Notes: generated by a model from the sequence alone, not told the origin. A stretch of 64,000 nucleotides of DNA from Flaccisagitta enflata (GCA_965153355.1 OZ231127.1:7068001-7132000); one strand, 5' to 3'; positions 12,846-24,238 are shown, counted from the stretch's first letter. Translations and numbers: made by a program.

Positions 12846-13844
12846 TCTGCTTTGAACTCGTAAAATGTAATCGGTTGACTCTTGAGAGGGAACGAGTTAA
12901 ACGGAAGAATCGCTTCGGAAAGAACCGATTAGAGGAACAAAAGAAGAAGAAAAGGAACCCGTTACATGTTGATGGGAACTCAATGTGTAGCCAAAAGGAA
13001 CGAAACTTTTATCCCCGTTTATTTTACTGTTGAACCTTGCCAAAAACGGATGTCGCGGTACCAAGAAATTTTAGCTGCTTTTAGCGGTTATTTGTTACTC
13101 TTAGCTTCTCTATGTACAGAGGAATGCGACTGCAGTGGAATTACTCTCGGCTTCTCTACAGCGAAGTGAGACTGTAATGGAGTTAGTTTATCATGGTTTT
13201 TTCACATTGTCATATTTTACACATCTTTGTAAGCTTATATCTCCTTAACAAATAAAGCTAGTGACCTCAATTTGAGCTCATTTTAAAGAGCTTTAATTAC
13301 TCTTTAAAATGAGCCCAAGTTGAGATCATTAGCTTTATTCGTTTAGAAGCAGTTGTCTTCCAAAGTTGATGTCTTTTTGGAGAAAATATTGATTTTTGTC
13401 ACAACTTAGCAAGCTTTTATCTCCTAAATGAATAAAGCTACTGAACTCAACTTGGGCTCTTTTTGGAGAGCTTTACTTACTCTTTAAAATGAGCCCAAGT
13501 TGAGGTCGGTAACTTTCTTTGTTAAGAAGCAATTGTCTTACAAAGCTGATGTCTTCTTGAAGAAAATGATAATTCTTGTCATTAAACTAAGATTCGATAA
13601 TTTGGGTTTTTTTTTCTACCCCGTGATTGTCAGGTGATGCACTGGCTCATTGGTATCTGCCATTTACTGTGGAAGTAGAGAAACCGATGGATAATGCGGG
13701 TTAGGGACCCGCAGAGGGCCATTCAAAAAGCTCACATAGCCTCAATGATAATAAAAATGACCCCAATACTGAAAAAAATGCCTTTTTTTATGCCTTGGGT
13801 TATCCTAGTAGTACACTGACTCATTGGTAGTTTCCACCAGTGTA

Positions 13845-13980
13845 GCAGGTTTTAGGCCTGATAGGACAGATTTCAGGCCTGAGAGGGTCTGGGCGGGCGG
13901 ATGGGCGGATGGACGGACGGATGAACAAACCAAAGTCCCCTGTGTTCTACAGGACTTTGTCCCCTTTGAGGCCGCTGCAC
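13845..13980 (+). mobile_element. GR element, partial
   Basis: It carries AGGCCTGA units, a GGCGGATGGACGGACGG block and the GR inner end CTGTGTTCTACAGGACTTTG with GAGGCCGCTGC. Its tail, CAGGGTAATGGGTATCGCTG, resumes at 14577, so the loop between tail and body is filled by the 13.97-14.59 kb palindrome. Confidence 0.75.
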
Positions 13981-14582
13981 ACTGTGCTTTTAAAACAATT
14001 CTGAGTGAAAAGTCATATAAATGTGGGTTTTTCTGCATTTTTGAGCAGTATTGGGGTGTAAGAGCATGTAACTAGCAAAAACAAAATCATTCCCTGAGCG
14101 CTTTTTGAGTAACCTTCAAAATCAGAAAAAAATAGACCTAATTTCAATGCAGATTCTTCTGGGATGTGTTGACTAAATTTCTGATTCTATATTGTTAATC
14201 TATGCAAAATTCCCTTTCATTTGATAGGTCGCACTCTATACTTTTGCAAAGAGTCACCGTTACAAAAAAGTAACAGTGGCTCAAAATATGAAAACCTCAT
14301 TTCTATATAAAACCATATAGTGTGACCTATCAAATGAAAGGAAATTTTGTATAGAATAACAATATGGAATCAAAAAATGAGCCAATAAAACTTATTAGAA
14401 TCTGTGTTACAGATAGGTTTAATTTTTTTTCTACTTTGAAGATTACTCAAAAAGCGCTCGGGGAATGATTTTATTTTTGCTAGTTACATGCTCTTGCATC
14501 CCAATACTGCTCAAAAATGCAGAAAAACCCACAGTTATATGACTTTCCACTGAGAATTTTTTTAAAAGCACAGTGTGCAGGG
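13972..14582. mobile_element. 610-bp near-palindromic fold-back element
   Basis: CTGCACACTGTGCTTTTAAA at the left is mirrored at the right. Pairing continues through CATTTTTGAGCAGTATTGGG, TGAGCGCTTTTTGAGTAA and ATCAAATGAAAGG to a centre at GTTACAAAAAAGTAAC (about 14260-14275). Nearly the whole element is one hairpin with no coding capacity. Confidence 0.85.
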
Positions 14583-14669
14583 TAATGGGTATCGCTGACT
14601 ACGTATTGCCCTTGGGCAACCTGTTTGTTTTCTGCTGCATTTTACCATGACGTTGCTTAGATAGCTAAT

Positions 14670-15112
14670 TTGAGGCCTGAGAGGCCAGGTTTGAAGCCTG
14701 AGAGGCCAGGTTTGAGGCCTGAGGATTTGAATTTGAGGCCTGGAAAGCCTGAAAGGTTGGATTTGAGGCCTGAGAAGCTGGGTTTGAGGCCTGAGAGGCT
14801 GGATTTAAGGCCTGGGAGGCTGGATTTGAGACTTGAAAGGCCTGGAAGGCCTGAAAGGTTGGATTTGAGGCCTGAGAAGCTGGGTTTGAGGCCTGAGAGG
14901 CTGGATTTAAGGCCTGGGAGGCTGGATTTGAGACTTGAAAGGCTGGATTTGAGACCTGAGAGGCCAGATTTGAGGTCAAAGAGGCCAGGTTTGAGGTCTC
15001 AAAGGCCAGATTTGAGGCGTGAACGGCCTGATAAGGAGGCTGGGGGATGAATGGACGGACGAACAAAAATGTTCTACAGGACTTTGTCCCCTTTGGAGCC
15101 GCTGCCCAAAAA
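14670..15112 (+). mobile_element. GR element with expanded GGCCTGAGAGGCT array
   Basis: About 16 units of 18-24 bp (TTTGAGGCCTGAGAGGC variants), with a roughly 110-bp higher-order duplication, lead to GGATGAATGGACGGACG and the inner end ATGTTCTACAGGACTTTG, ending GGAGCCGCTGCCC. The left GR terminus is missing. Glu-Arg-Pro-Gly-Leu frames are translated repeats. Confidence 0.82.
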
Positions 15113-15279
15113 TTGAAAGCTGCTCAATTTTATAGCATTTTTGCTCTATTGTCATGTCCTTGGGAGCTCTTAAGTGGCCTCTGGGGGACTCAAGACCCCT
15201 TGACTCTATACTCATCTCTTTTTTTACTACATTGCAATGACTTACAAGGCAGCGTCACAATTGAGTGCAGCAGAACAGA

Positions 15280-15465
15280 AACAAGGCCGGATACACGGCC
15301 ATCAGTTGCGGACGGGTGGGCAGGGGCGGAAATGCGCGTTTTCCCACTTTTCAACTCGAGCGTGACGGACCAACCAACCGACCGACCATCCAACCGACCG
15401 ACCAACCAACCGACCGACGGACAGACAAAGCCTCTTATAGAGTTGCGTGTCCGCAACTAAAAAAA
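15280..15465 (+). mobile_element. KH element, complete (AGTTGCGGAC key)
   Basis: It begins ACAAGGCCGGATACACGGCC; the key AGTTGCGGAC precedes GGGTGGGCAGG; then the CCCACTTTTCAACTCGAGCG spacer, an (ACCAACCG)n block, CCTCTTATAGAG and the hairpin AGTTGCGTGTCCGCAACT (15441-15458). The 3' arm GTCCGCAACT is the exact reverse complement of the key. Confidence 0.88.
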
Positions 15466-16259
15466 CATAACATAATATTCCTCCATTTTGGGCTTTTTTG
15501 GGTTACTCAGGGTCTTCTAGGGGGCCCCTAGGAATCCGAATCTTCAGTAATTCACCTTAACATATCCCACCACGCTATACAGGAATTACTGATGAGTGGG
15601 ACTACTTCTAGGGTGCCTCAAAGCAGAAAAGTAGGTGTTTTTCAATCATTAAGCCATTTTTGCCATTTTTGAGCCCTAAAGGGCTCTTCAAAGGGCCCCT
15701 AGGGGTCCATACCCTCTATCAACCATCTGTACATCTCCTGCCACACTAGATGGAAATAACTGAGAAGTGTGTACCACTGGGATACCTCAAAGCAGAAAGA
15801 AGACAATTTTTTTCAGTATTGGGGGCATTTTTAATGTTTTTGAGGCCATGTGGGCTCTTTAGGGACCCTCTTTGGGTCTCTAACTCCCATTATCTATCTA
15901 TTAATCTACCCTCACAGTAGAAGGCAATTACCAATGAGCCAGTGCATCACCTGACAATCACGGGGTAGAAAAAAAAGCCAAATTATAGAATTTTACTTTA
16001 ATGACAAGAATTACTATTTTCTCCAAATGGACATCAACTTTGGAAGACAACTGCTTCTAAACGAATAAAGCTAATGATCTCAACTTGGGCTCATTTTAAA
16101 GAGTAAGTAAAGCTCTCCAAAATGAGCTCAAGTTGAGGTCACAAGCTTTATTCGTTAAGGAGATATTAGTTAACAAAGATGAGCAAAATATGACATTGTG
16201 AAAAACCCAACACCACCACTTATGCATTAGGAGGGGTGTGGCGGGCACACTTTAGAGAA

Positions 16260-17230
16260 GCCCCAAGGTCAAATTTTTGTGATGGACTATCTATATACAT
16301 GATTTTGAGCCAGATTCCTTGGATAGAGAGCCTCACCATGGAAAAGCGTGTTTTTATAGTGGGCTATTTTACAGCTCTTATTAAGATTTAAGCAGCAGTA
16401 TGTCAATCAGGCGGAAAATTTGCGATTTGAACCTATAAAGATTTTTGCATTTACAATGTTTATCCCATATCTAAAGGTGCTCCATTAAGATGGAAATGTT
16501 GAGTACTTTTTCTGCTTTTTTTGAAAAACTCGCCATAAATACTATTATTATTAATTAGACAACAAACAACATTCCTTCTTCAAAACACAAAGACACATTT
16601 GAGGTTTTAAAAGAAGTTAAGTCAAGTGTAAACAAAAGAGAAAAAAATTGAGTCTCAAGACCATGATAAAAGAAAAAGCAGACTCGAGAAAACGAAGAGA
16701 GAAAAAGTATCGAGACCATGAAAAAGTAGTTGAGACCATGTGGCAAATTGTGAAAAGCAAATCAAAGAAATGACATGTCATTTTTAGTCAGAATCGCGTG
16801 TTCCCAATTCCAATCATGATTATGTTGATGATTTTCGCTCTCGTTTTATTGCATGTACCTCGTTATTGACAGTGACATGATGTTACTACTTTCTAACCTA
16901 ACAAAGTAACAATCATAGGAGAAACCTCAGAACAGAAACCTCGTTGCGTAGGTGAAGTCTTGACTTTACCAAGATTAAGTTTTATTTTCAAAATTGGTTT
17001 TTTTTTCCTGAAAATGATGTCACGCCGCAGGCTAAAAAGAGAAAAAATGTTCAACTGGAATACTTTTGGATTTCTCATTCAGGCAAGTATTTCAAGTATT
17101 CCAGAGCCAGGACTGGAAATAAAAAGAATAAATAAAGCAATCAAAAGAGTAAGGTTCATTATCTGAGATGACTTCAAAATGCCGTCCACTTCACTTCAGA
17201 TGCTTTGATTTCTACTTGCCACCTCAATTT
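16260..17230. other. Single-copy-like spacer, no gene seen
   Basis: AT-rich sequence with only short open frames and no recognisable domain. No repeat structure is evident. Confidence 0.55.
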
Positions 17231-17235
17231 TCTGA

Positions 17236-17545
17236 GGGTGTGTTTCAAGTGAAGACAACAAACGCGATTCTTCCTATCAAACGCGTTTTCAGTGTGAACA
17301 CATATTTGTGAATTTGCACTGTTTCACGAGGGAGTGAGCAAAGTGGGTGAGCAAGCCCATGAATGGGTAAAGCAAGCCCATGAACGAGTAAAGCAAGCGT
17401 GGCAAAGTAAAGCGCTGCACAGCGAGTGAGCGGTGTGAGTGGTGCGAGCAAATGTGAGCGAATGAACGCAGCGAGTGACCGAGTGGCCCATAAAAAACGC
17501 CTCATCTTTTGTCATACCACAGTAGAGATTCACCACACTTTTTTC
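17236..17545 (+). mobile_element. SG element
   Basis: It begins GGGTGTGTTTCAAGTGAAGA, then AACGCGTTTTCAGTGTGAAC, ACGAGGGAGTGAGC and a GTGAGC/GCAAGC-rich core ending GCGAGTGACCGAGTGGCCCA. The right terminus expected from the other copies is lost or diverged. Confidence 0.7.
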
Positions 17546-17821
17546 CGCGATGTGGCGTATGTCACTTCTTCGTTCATTTTCACCTCAAGGTTTCCAGTGC
17601 CTTATTCCGCCTCTGCTATTTTCACGCCATCTTCCTTTTCCCTTATTACTACCTTGTGATCAATAGCGTGTGTGTCCAGTAAACCCTTTTAACACTTAAG
17701 CGCTCTACAAACTTTACACCTGGCAATGTCTGTCTGTTGGTTCATTGGTTGGTCTGTTGGTTAGTATTTCCTGGTTGGTCTGTTAGTCGGCCCATCCTTT
17801 AGTTACATTTTTTCACTTTTT

Positions 17822-18290
17822 TGGGCAGCGGCCCCAAAGGAGATGAAGTCCTGAAGAACACAGGGGGACTTTCATTCATCTGTCCATCTGTCCCTCCATC
17901 CATTTGTCCATTTGGCGGAATCTGCCCTACCAGGCCTGAGATCTGTCCTATCAGGCCTGAAATCTACCCTCTGAAATCTGCCCTCTCAAGCCTTGAATCT
18001 GCCCTCTCAGGCTTGAAATCCGCCCTCAGGCCTTCAATCTGCCCTACCAGGCCTGAAATCTGTCCTATCAGGCCTGAAATCTACCCTCTCAGGCCTGAAA
18101 TCTGCCCTCTCAAGCCTTGAATCTGCCCTCTCAGGCTTGAAATCCGCGCTGAGGCCTTCAATCTGTCCCCCCATGTTCTACAGGACTTTGTCCCCTTGAG
18201 GGCCGCTGCCCTGCTTTCTCTCACTGTAATTCACAATCATGCAAAGCAGGGCAACAGGTATTGCTGACCACATATTGCCTTCAGGCGACA
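17822..18290 (+). mobile_element. GR element, complete
   Basis: The left end GGGCAGCGGCCCCAAAGGAG and inner GTCCTGAAGAACACAG are mirrored by TGTTCTACAGGACTTTG and GGGCCGCTGCCCTGC. Between them, about 11 units of TCAGGCCTGAAATCTGCCC type form a minisatellite, preceded by a CATCTGTCC block. The tail AAGCAGGGCAACAGGTATTG is the common GR tail. Confidence 0.85.
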
Positions 18291-18299
18291 TGTGAGCAT

Positions 18300-18615
18300 T
18301 TACTTGCCATTTTTGCCTTACTTCTCTTGCCCAAATGCACGAGTAGTATGATCACTGCCCCTACCCACCCCCACGCGACTTGGGTAGTATGTAACTGACC
18401 TCGTTTTCATAAAGAATTTCAAGGCACTAGCTCCCCTAGTTTGGCTTCCACATAGTTTCTCAAAATGAATACATTCGATGCAATGAGGGATTTGCTGGTC
18501 ACTATTGCTATTGTTTACCAGGTACTTTTTTGACCTTGCCCCATGTATCAAGGGTATCTTTCAGTGGCACTGCTGGAGATACTGCATACTGGCCATCCTT
18601 CCCCTATGGCATACC
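18300..18615. other. Spacer, no gene seen
   Basis: No repeat or gene is recognisable apart from a weak KH-like phrase (CACTGCCCCTACCCACCCCC, then CACGCGACTTGGGTAG) at about 18353-18388, probably an eroded KH left end on the minus strand. Confidence 0.5.
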
Positions 18616-18620
18616 ACTTT

Positions 18621-19192
18621 TTTGGGCAGCGGCCCCAAAGGGCCGATGTCCTGTAGGACACAGGGGGGAATTTCCAGACGTCCGTCCTTCTGTCCGTCCT
18701 TCCGTCCTTCCGTCCTTCCATCCGTCCCCCCCCCCCGAGGACCATTAAGGACCCAAACCAGCACTCTCAGGCCTGTTTTTTGCCCTCCATGCCCTGAAAT
18801 TAGCCCTGTTAGACCTTGATATAGCTCTCAAGGCTTCAAATCCACCTGAAATCTGTCCTTCAGGCCTCAAATCTGCCCTCCTGACCTCAAATTTGATCTC
18901 CGGACCTCAGATCTGCCCTCAAGACCTCAAATTAGCCCTCCAGACCTCAAATTTGCCCTACAGAGCTCAAATATTCCCTCATGACCTCAAATCTGCCCCA
19001 AGACCTCTTTTCAGCCCTCCAGGCCGCAAATCGGCCATCAGCATCTCAGGATGTCTGGAAATTCCCCCCTGTGTCCTACAGGACATTGGCCTTTTGGGGC
19101 CGCTGCCCTGCTCTCTTTTCACTTCTTCACTAGATCACTCCAAGCAGGGCATCGGGTACCGCTGACCATGTGCGATCCTTGGATGACTAGTT
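18621..19192 (+). mobile_element. GR element, complete, long matched ends
   Basis: The left side carries GGGCAGCGGCCCCAAAGGG, TGTCCTGTAGGACACAGGGG and GAATTTCCAGACGTCC, and the right side repeats all of this inverted (19050-19109). Between lie a CCGTCCTTCC block, C10 and about 12 degenerate CTCAAATCTGCCCTC units. The 50-bp tail from AGCAGGGCATCGGGTACCGC to GGATGACTAGTT is identical in the copy at 54.6-55.0 kb. Confidence 0.88.
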
Positions 19193-19199
19193 CTTACAT

Positions 19200-20355
19200 T
19201 TTTCCAGTTATCCATTCTTACTGCGTTTTTACTGTGGTGACAGTTTCACTTCATATCCCATCTTATGGCTCATGGCTCATGGATCATGGCTCATGGCTCA
19301 TGGCTCACCCTTCCATTCCCTTCCTAGCATGGTTTTTGCGGCTTCTTTCGTCTCACCTTCCAATGTGCTTTCGTGTCGCCTCTACATCATATTTCTGCCG
19401 CACTTAATTGTCCATATTTTCCATATTCATGGAAGGTACTTGCAACAACAGTCAATCTTTCTTAACATGTGACTGTTGTGAGTCGAGATCTCACAAGTAA
19501 AGCGAGGTTAAGGGAGCGGCGAAGGAACGGTCGGTTATTAGTGCGTCGTGGTAAAAAGGGTGAATTCAGGACATATGTATGATCATACATATTATCTCCA
19601 CCACCCCCAACCCCACCCCACCTCCTCCAACCCCACCCCAAAATAAGAGAGCGTACACAAGCGCACGATATTCTGTTTCAAAGCGGGACTTTCATTTGAT
19701 ATCTGAAAAATGAAGCAGCTAACAGCTTACACAGCGTATACAGCTTAAATAAGTCACCTAATGTTACCCTTGAATATGACGACTGAACTATGCTGCATTC
19801 AATTTGCCACTTTACATACGGAACAGAAACAATTCCTCAAATAAAATGCCACCATTTTTCCACTATACAAAATGTTATGCGTAGGCAAAAAATGGAAAGA
19901 ATGAATATCTTTAAAAAAAAAAAAGAGAAAAAATGCGAGTTGATTGTCTTTCTTGCCAACTATTTGAGCAAAAACGATTCATGATTCATTCTGGAGACAC
20001 TTTTTGCCTCAGTTTTGGCAACCATAACAACGGCGCAGTCAGTCTTGGAGTGGCGCTTGATTGCCACTCACTACTTTTTCCTTCCCATTACATTTTATGG
20101 CCTTTTTTTCTCTCTCTGTCTCTCGATGAGGTTTTTTTGGCGATATGATATCTTTTTTTCTCTTCACCTTCGCCTTTGTATCGCATAAAGCGTCGATTGG
20201 TTCAATATTTTAGTGGTTATGGTTTTCCTAACCATAGTCAAAATGAGCATAGTTCGCGTTTCAGAAGAATATTACTCTCCGCACTTAAACTCTGCCTTTC
20301 TAGTTTTGCCCACGCATCTCTATGAAAAATCACGCCTGCCAAAGCAATAGTCAAT
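19200..20355. other. Single-copy-like spacer, no gene seen
   Basis: A short GGCTCATGGCTCATGGATCA repeat lies at 19265-19305 and CCACCCCAACCC-type text near 19600. Otherwise this is AT-rich DNA without a convincing frame. Confidence 0.55.
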
Positions 20356-20358
20356 CGG

Positions 20359-20725
20359 TCATGAGAATTGAGAAAGTTTTTAGTCGCGACTCAACAACCC
20401 GCTTTGTCGGTCCGTCGGTCCGTCGGTCCGTCCGTCGGTCCGTCCGTCCATCCGTCACACTTTACTTTTTTCTACTATAACGTCAACTCTTAGGTCATTT
20501 TAAGTCATTTTAAGTCATTTATAGTTATTCTAAGTCATTTTGAGTCAGTCTAAGTCATTTTAAGTCATTTTAAGTCATTTTAAGTTATTTTAAGTTATTT
20601 TTGGTTTTTTGTTTTTTTAGTCATTTTAAGTCAATTTTGGTCATTTTAGGTCATTCTAAGTCATTGAAAGTCATTCTAAGTCATTCTAAGTCACTCTTTG
20701 TCTCATGAGAATTGAGAAAGTTTTT
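20359..20725 (-). mobile_element. 5'-truncated KH element between 23-bp direct repeats
   Basis: The direct repeat TCATGAGAATTGAGAAAG plus T5 occupies 20359-20381 and again 20703-20725. The KH body between (20382-20702) has the short hairpin AGTCGCGACT, CCGCTTTGTC, (GGTCCGTC)n and about 18 AAGTCATTTT units, but no left end. A truncated body abutting its A/T end and flanked by duplications suggests retroposition, though a chance arrangement cannot be excluded. Confidence 0.8.
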
Positions 20726-20732
20726 TTTCATT

Positions 20733-20935
20733 AACAAGGCCGGATACACGGCTACCCTAGTCGCGTGTGGGTAGGCAGGAGCAGTCACTAGGGCATCTGT
20801 GTAGGAGCCGTATGCTCAAAAAGCTCAAAAACGCCGAAAAAGTAAAAAGGGGACCAACCGACCAACCAACCAACCGACCAATCGACCAATCAACCGACGT
20901 AGCGGGGTGTAGAGTCGTGTAGCACGCGACTAAAA
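20733..20935 (+). mobile_element. KH element, complete (AGTCGCGTG key)
   Basis: It begins AACAAGGCCGGATACACGGC, has the key AGTCGCGTGT before GGGTAGGCAGG, an (ACCAACCG)n block, GCGGGGTGTAGAG and the hairpin AGTCGTGTAGCACGCGACT (20913-20931) with AAAAA. The 3' arm pairs with the key at 9 of 10 bases. Confidence 0.85.
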
Positions 20936-21063
20936 ACGATGTTTTCTGTTCAACAAAGCAAATTCAACTTATTGATTCTGCTATCAAAACAATCTTAATT
21001 GATTGATCCATTGATTCATTGATTTGTTGATTCATTGATTTATTGATTCAATAATACGTTGAT

Positions 21064-21600
21064 TCATTTATGCATTCCTTCATTCATTCATTCATTCATT
21101 CATTCATTCATCCATTCATTCATTCATTCATTCATTCATTCATTCATTCATTCATTCATTCATTCATTCATCCATTCATTCATTCATTCATTCATTCATT
21201 CATTCATTCATACATTCATTCATTCATTCATTCATTCATTCATTCAATTATTCATTCATTCAATCATTCATTCCTACATTCCTTGATTTATTGATTTGTG
21301 AATTCATTCATTGATTCATTCATTCATTGATTTGTGAATTCATTCATTCATTCATTCATTCATTCATACATAAATTCCTTCATTCATTCACTCATTCATT
21401 CATTCATTCATTTGTTTATTCGTCCATTGTTTTATTCATTCACTCATTCATTCATTCATTCATTAATTCATTCATTCATTCATTCATTCATTCATTCATT
21501 CATTCATTCATTCATTCATTTATTGATTATTGAATTCATTCATTCATTCTTTTTTTCATTCATTCATTTATTCATTCATACATTCCTTCTTTCATTTACT
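21064..21600. repeat. (CATT)n microsatellite, two blocks
   Basis: CATT/CATTCATT units with scattered TGATT and TACA interruptions at 21064-21285 and 21328-21590. Confidence 0.97.
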
Positions 21601-21704
21601 TATGTAGGAAGTTTACTTAATTGAGGACATTCCGGGCGTAAAGGACAGAAAGACGCATGAATGGTCTGCCTAACACTTCAACTTTCGCTCTTTGTTCCTT
21701 TATG

Positions 21705-21757
21705 ACAGACCGACGGACAAAGTGAGTTGTAGAGTTGCATAACACGCGACTTGAAAA
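21705..21757 (+). mobile_element. KH element fragment, right end
   Basis: GACCGACGGACAAAGTGAGTTGTAGAG-type sequence leads to the broken hairpin AGTTGCATAACACGCGACTT. The left portion is absent. Confidence 0.6.
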
Positions 21758-21899
21758 GAAAAAAATAACTCATTTGTGGAATTCTAATCAATCATCTTAC
21801 TCATACATCAAACCCAGTGTATTTTTCCATGCCACTTCCTCATAATTGTGCCACTCAATCAAACCAATTGACAGCATGAAATTTCAGCGCTGAATTTTG

Positions 21900-22012
21900 G
21901 ATGCGATGCACTGTGCAAACTTGTTTGCGATGCACTGTGCAAACTTGTTTGCGATGCACTGTGCAAACTTGTTTGCAATGCACTGTGCAAACTCGTTTGC
22001 AATGCACTGTCC
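21900..22012. repeat. 24-bp minisatellite, 5 copies
   Basis: The unit GCGATGCACTGTGCAAACTT plus GTTT occurs about five times. TGTGCAAACTTG within the unit is a 12-bp core. Confidence 0.92.
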
Positions 22013-22164
22013 CATCGCTTTTCCATCCTCTGCACAGGGATACTTTACGCTCATTGACTGATTATCACACAAACTTCATTGGCCTTTGCATAATAGAATC
22101 TTAACCTGGCAACTTGAATTCATACATTTCAAAAAACATGATTGCCAAAATTACTTTCTTTGCA

Positions 22165-22408
22165 TGTTGGTCACCCAAGTCCTCAAGTTATGCCTGTGCA
22201 AAACTGATACATCCTAGTTCCCCTGTCACGCCTGCGCAACATTGAAACACCTCAGTGCCCAATTTATGCCTCAGCAACACTGATACATCCTAGTTCCCCT
22301 TTGAAAGACCTGGGCAACATTGAAACACCCTTGTGCCCAAGTTATGCCTATGCAACACTTATACATCCTAAATTCCCTGTCATGCTTGTGCAAGATAAAA
22401 ACACCCTA
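22165..22408. repeat. 78-bp minisatellite, left part
   Basis: Units combine ATGCCTGTGCAACACTGATA, CATCCTAGTTCCCCTGTCA and TTGAAACACCCTAGTGCCCA. The array is interrupted at 22409 by an element and continues at 23416. Confidence 0.9.
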
Positions 22409-23415
22409 CCATCTTGGCCATAAAGATCCGGACAGCTTTAAAGTGTCATAATTCGCTTAATTCTAATTGCAGTGAAATGATTTTTTTTTTCAAAATTTTC
22501 ATCTTCAAAAGATCTATCAAATGAGACCAAGCTGGTTCCTGTATCTTTATCTGTTTAGAATTGTGGACCAAATGAAGAAAATATTTGCTTTTTGCAAGTG
22601 TGGTGGGCAAATTTTTGTTTGCCTATGGAAGATGGTGCACTGGGGTTTTGCGCCAAATATACTGAAAAATCAATTGATTATGCTCGTCTTTGGTTTAGCT
22701 TGGATCAAACTGGATCTCAATCCAATTCAGAATTCAAAGATTTAAACGGAAAATCTGTAGAAACTCTGAATAGTCGCAAAAGCGTTAGATGGTCAGCGGT
22801 ACCCGTTGCCCCTATTTGAGTGTATGAGGATGTGAGGTGGTGAGAGGGGCAGCGGCCCCAAAGGAGCCGATGACCTATGCTATCTTTATTTGAGCCTGGA
22901 GGCTGGAATTGGGGCCTTGAAGCTGGGATTTGAGCTTAGAGGCTGGAACTTGTGCCTTGTGGCTGAGATTTGGGTTTCCAGGCTGGGATTAGGGCCTCCA
23001 GGCTGAGATTTGGGCTTCCAGGCTAGAATAACGGCCTCTAGGCTAGGATATGGGCCTTGAGGCTGGAATCAGGGCTTTAAGGCTTGGTGGGATATTAGCC
23101 TTGATTGGGGGCGGGGTACAAAGGAGGAGGAGGAGGAGGAGAAGGAGAAGGAGAAATTCGTCCTGTGAGAAAGCATAGGTCATCGGCCCCTTCGGGGCCG
23201 CTGCCCAAAAACAACATTCAAAGCAGGGCTGAAATGAACTACATTAAAAGTTCAAAACAACATCACTCTTGAGTACCCCCTGTCTCTCTACAAGTCCATG
23301 CAACAGTGTGCAGGTGGTGGTGGATGCCCAACATGGTCATACTTAATATCAGATGCAATTTTGATATGTTTGCTGCTCACACCTGGGCAACAAACTATCT
23401 TTATGGCCAAGATGG
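22409..23415. mobile_element. TIR element inserted in the 78-bp array
   Basis: Exact 19-bp inverted ends CCATCTTGGCCATAAAGAT at 22409-22427 and 23397-23415. The flanking array phrases ACACCCTA and CAGTGCC would rejoin as the normal ACACCCTAGTGCC if TA was duplicated (right TA now CA), which suggests a Tc1/mariner-type event. The interior contains a TTTATCTGTTTAGAATTG motif like those in the other fold-back elements and hosts a GR copy. The 74-residue plus-strand frame at 22521-22745 has no recognised domain. Confidence 0.75.
22789..23216 (-). mobile_element. GR element, complete, second key type
   Basis: The ends are GGGGCAGCGGCCCCAAAGGA with CGATGACCTATGCT on the left and AGCATAGGTCATCGG with CCCCTTCGGGGCCGCTGCCC on the right. 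The inner key GATGACCTATGCT differs from the GTCCTGTAGGACA key of other copies, yet both sides match. The core is about 12 units of GGCTGGAATTTGGGCCTCCA type. The GR tail (GGTCAGCGGTACCCGTTGCC, 22791) is inverted, placing the copy on the minus strand. Confidence 0.85.
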
Positions 23416-23920
23416 CAGTGCCTAAGTTATGCCCATGCAACACTGATACATCCTAGTTCCCCTGTCATGCCTGTGCAACATTGAAAAACCTTAGTGCCCA
23501 AGTTATGCCCGAGCAACACTGATACATCCTAGTTCCCCTGTCACACCTGTGCAGAATTGAAACACCCTAGTGCCCAAGTTATGCCTGTTCAATATTGGTA
23601 CATCCTAGTTCCCCTGTTATGCCTGGGCAACATTGAAACACCCTAGTGCCCCAGTAATGAAACACCCTAGTGCCCCAGTAATGCCTACGTGACACTGATG
23701 AATCCTAGTTCTTCTGTCACGCCAGTGCAGCATTGAAACACCCTAGTGGCCTGATTTAACCTGTGCAACACTGATACATCCTAGTTCTCCTGTCACATCT
23801 GTGCAAAATTGAAACACCCTACTGCCCAAGTTATGCCTGTGCAACACTGATACGTCCTAGTCATGTCATGCCTGTTTAACTTTGAAACACCTTAGTGCCC
23901 CAGTTAAGCCTGGCGTTTAT
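23416..23920. repeat. 78-bp minisatellite, right part
   Basis: Continuation of the array that starts at 22165; about six further units with single-base and small length variants. Confidence 0.9.
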
Positions 23921-24065
23921 CTCTGACTTGTCCTCTCTTCGGGGTTTTTGTTTATTCTTTTCTCAGCCCCGCCTCTCCGTTTAATGGGTTGGCATAAAAA
24001 ACCAAGGCCTCATAAAATAGAGGGTCACTGCCATGAACCAACTCTATGAAAACAACATTCACCAA

Positions 24066-24091
24066 TGAGAGAGAGAGAGAGAGAGAGAGAC

Positions 24092-24155
<64 letters not shown>

Positions 24156-24196
24156 CAACAAACACATACTACAAAGGTACTCTGACGGGTAACCAG

Positions 24197-24238
<42 letters not shown>
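24066..24238. repeat. (GA)n microsatellite, two blocks
   Basis: GA repeats at 24066-24153 and 24200-24238 with two CAGAGA interruptions. Confidence 0.97.

Larger units (their letters stand above)
13195..16205. mobile_element. ~3-kb fold-back element with very long arms
   Basis: The left arm (about 13195-13830) is the inverted counterpart of the right arm (about 15650-16205), sharing for example TAGCTTTATTCGTTTAGAAG, CTACCCCGTGATTGTCAGG and CAATACTGAAAAAAAT. The left arm has an internal duplication, so it is longer. The centre hosts two GR copies, a 610-bp palindrome and a KH copy. Outer boundaries are uncertain by about 60 bp and no target duplication or transposase is visible. The AGCTTTATTCGTTTAGAA motif is shared with the 4495-5477 element. 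Confidence 0.75.

Noticed and set aside
22521-22745. 74-residue frame in a TIR element as a possible transposase fragment
   Set aside because: No DDE or DNA-binding motif is recognisable and the frame is within chance length.
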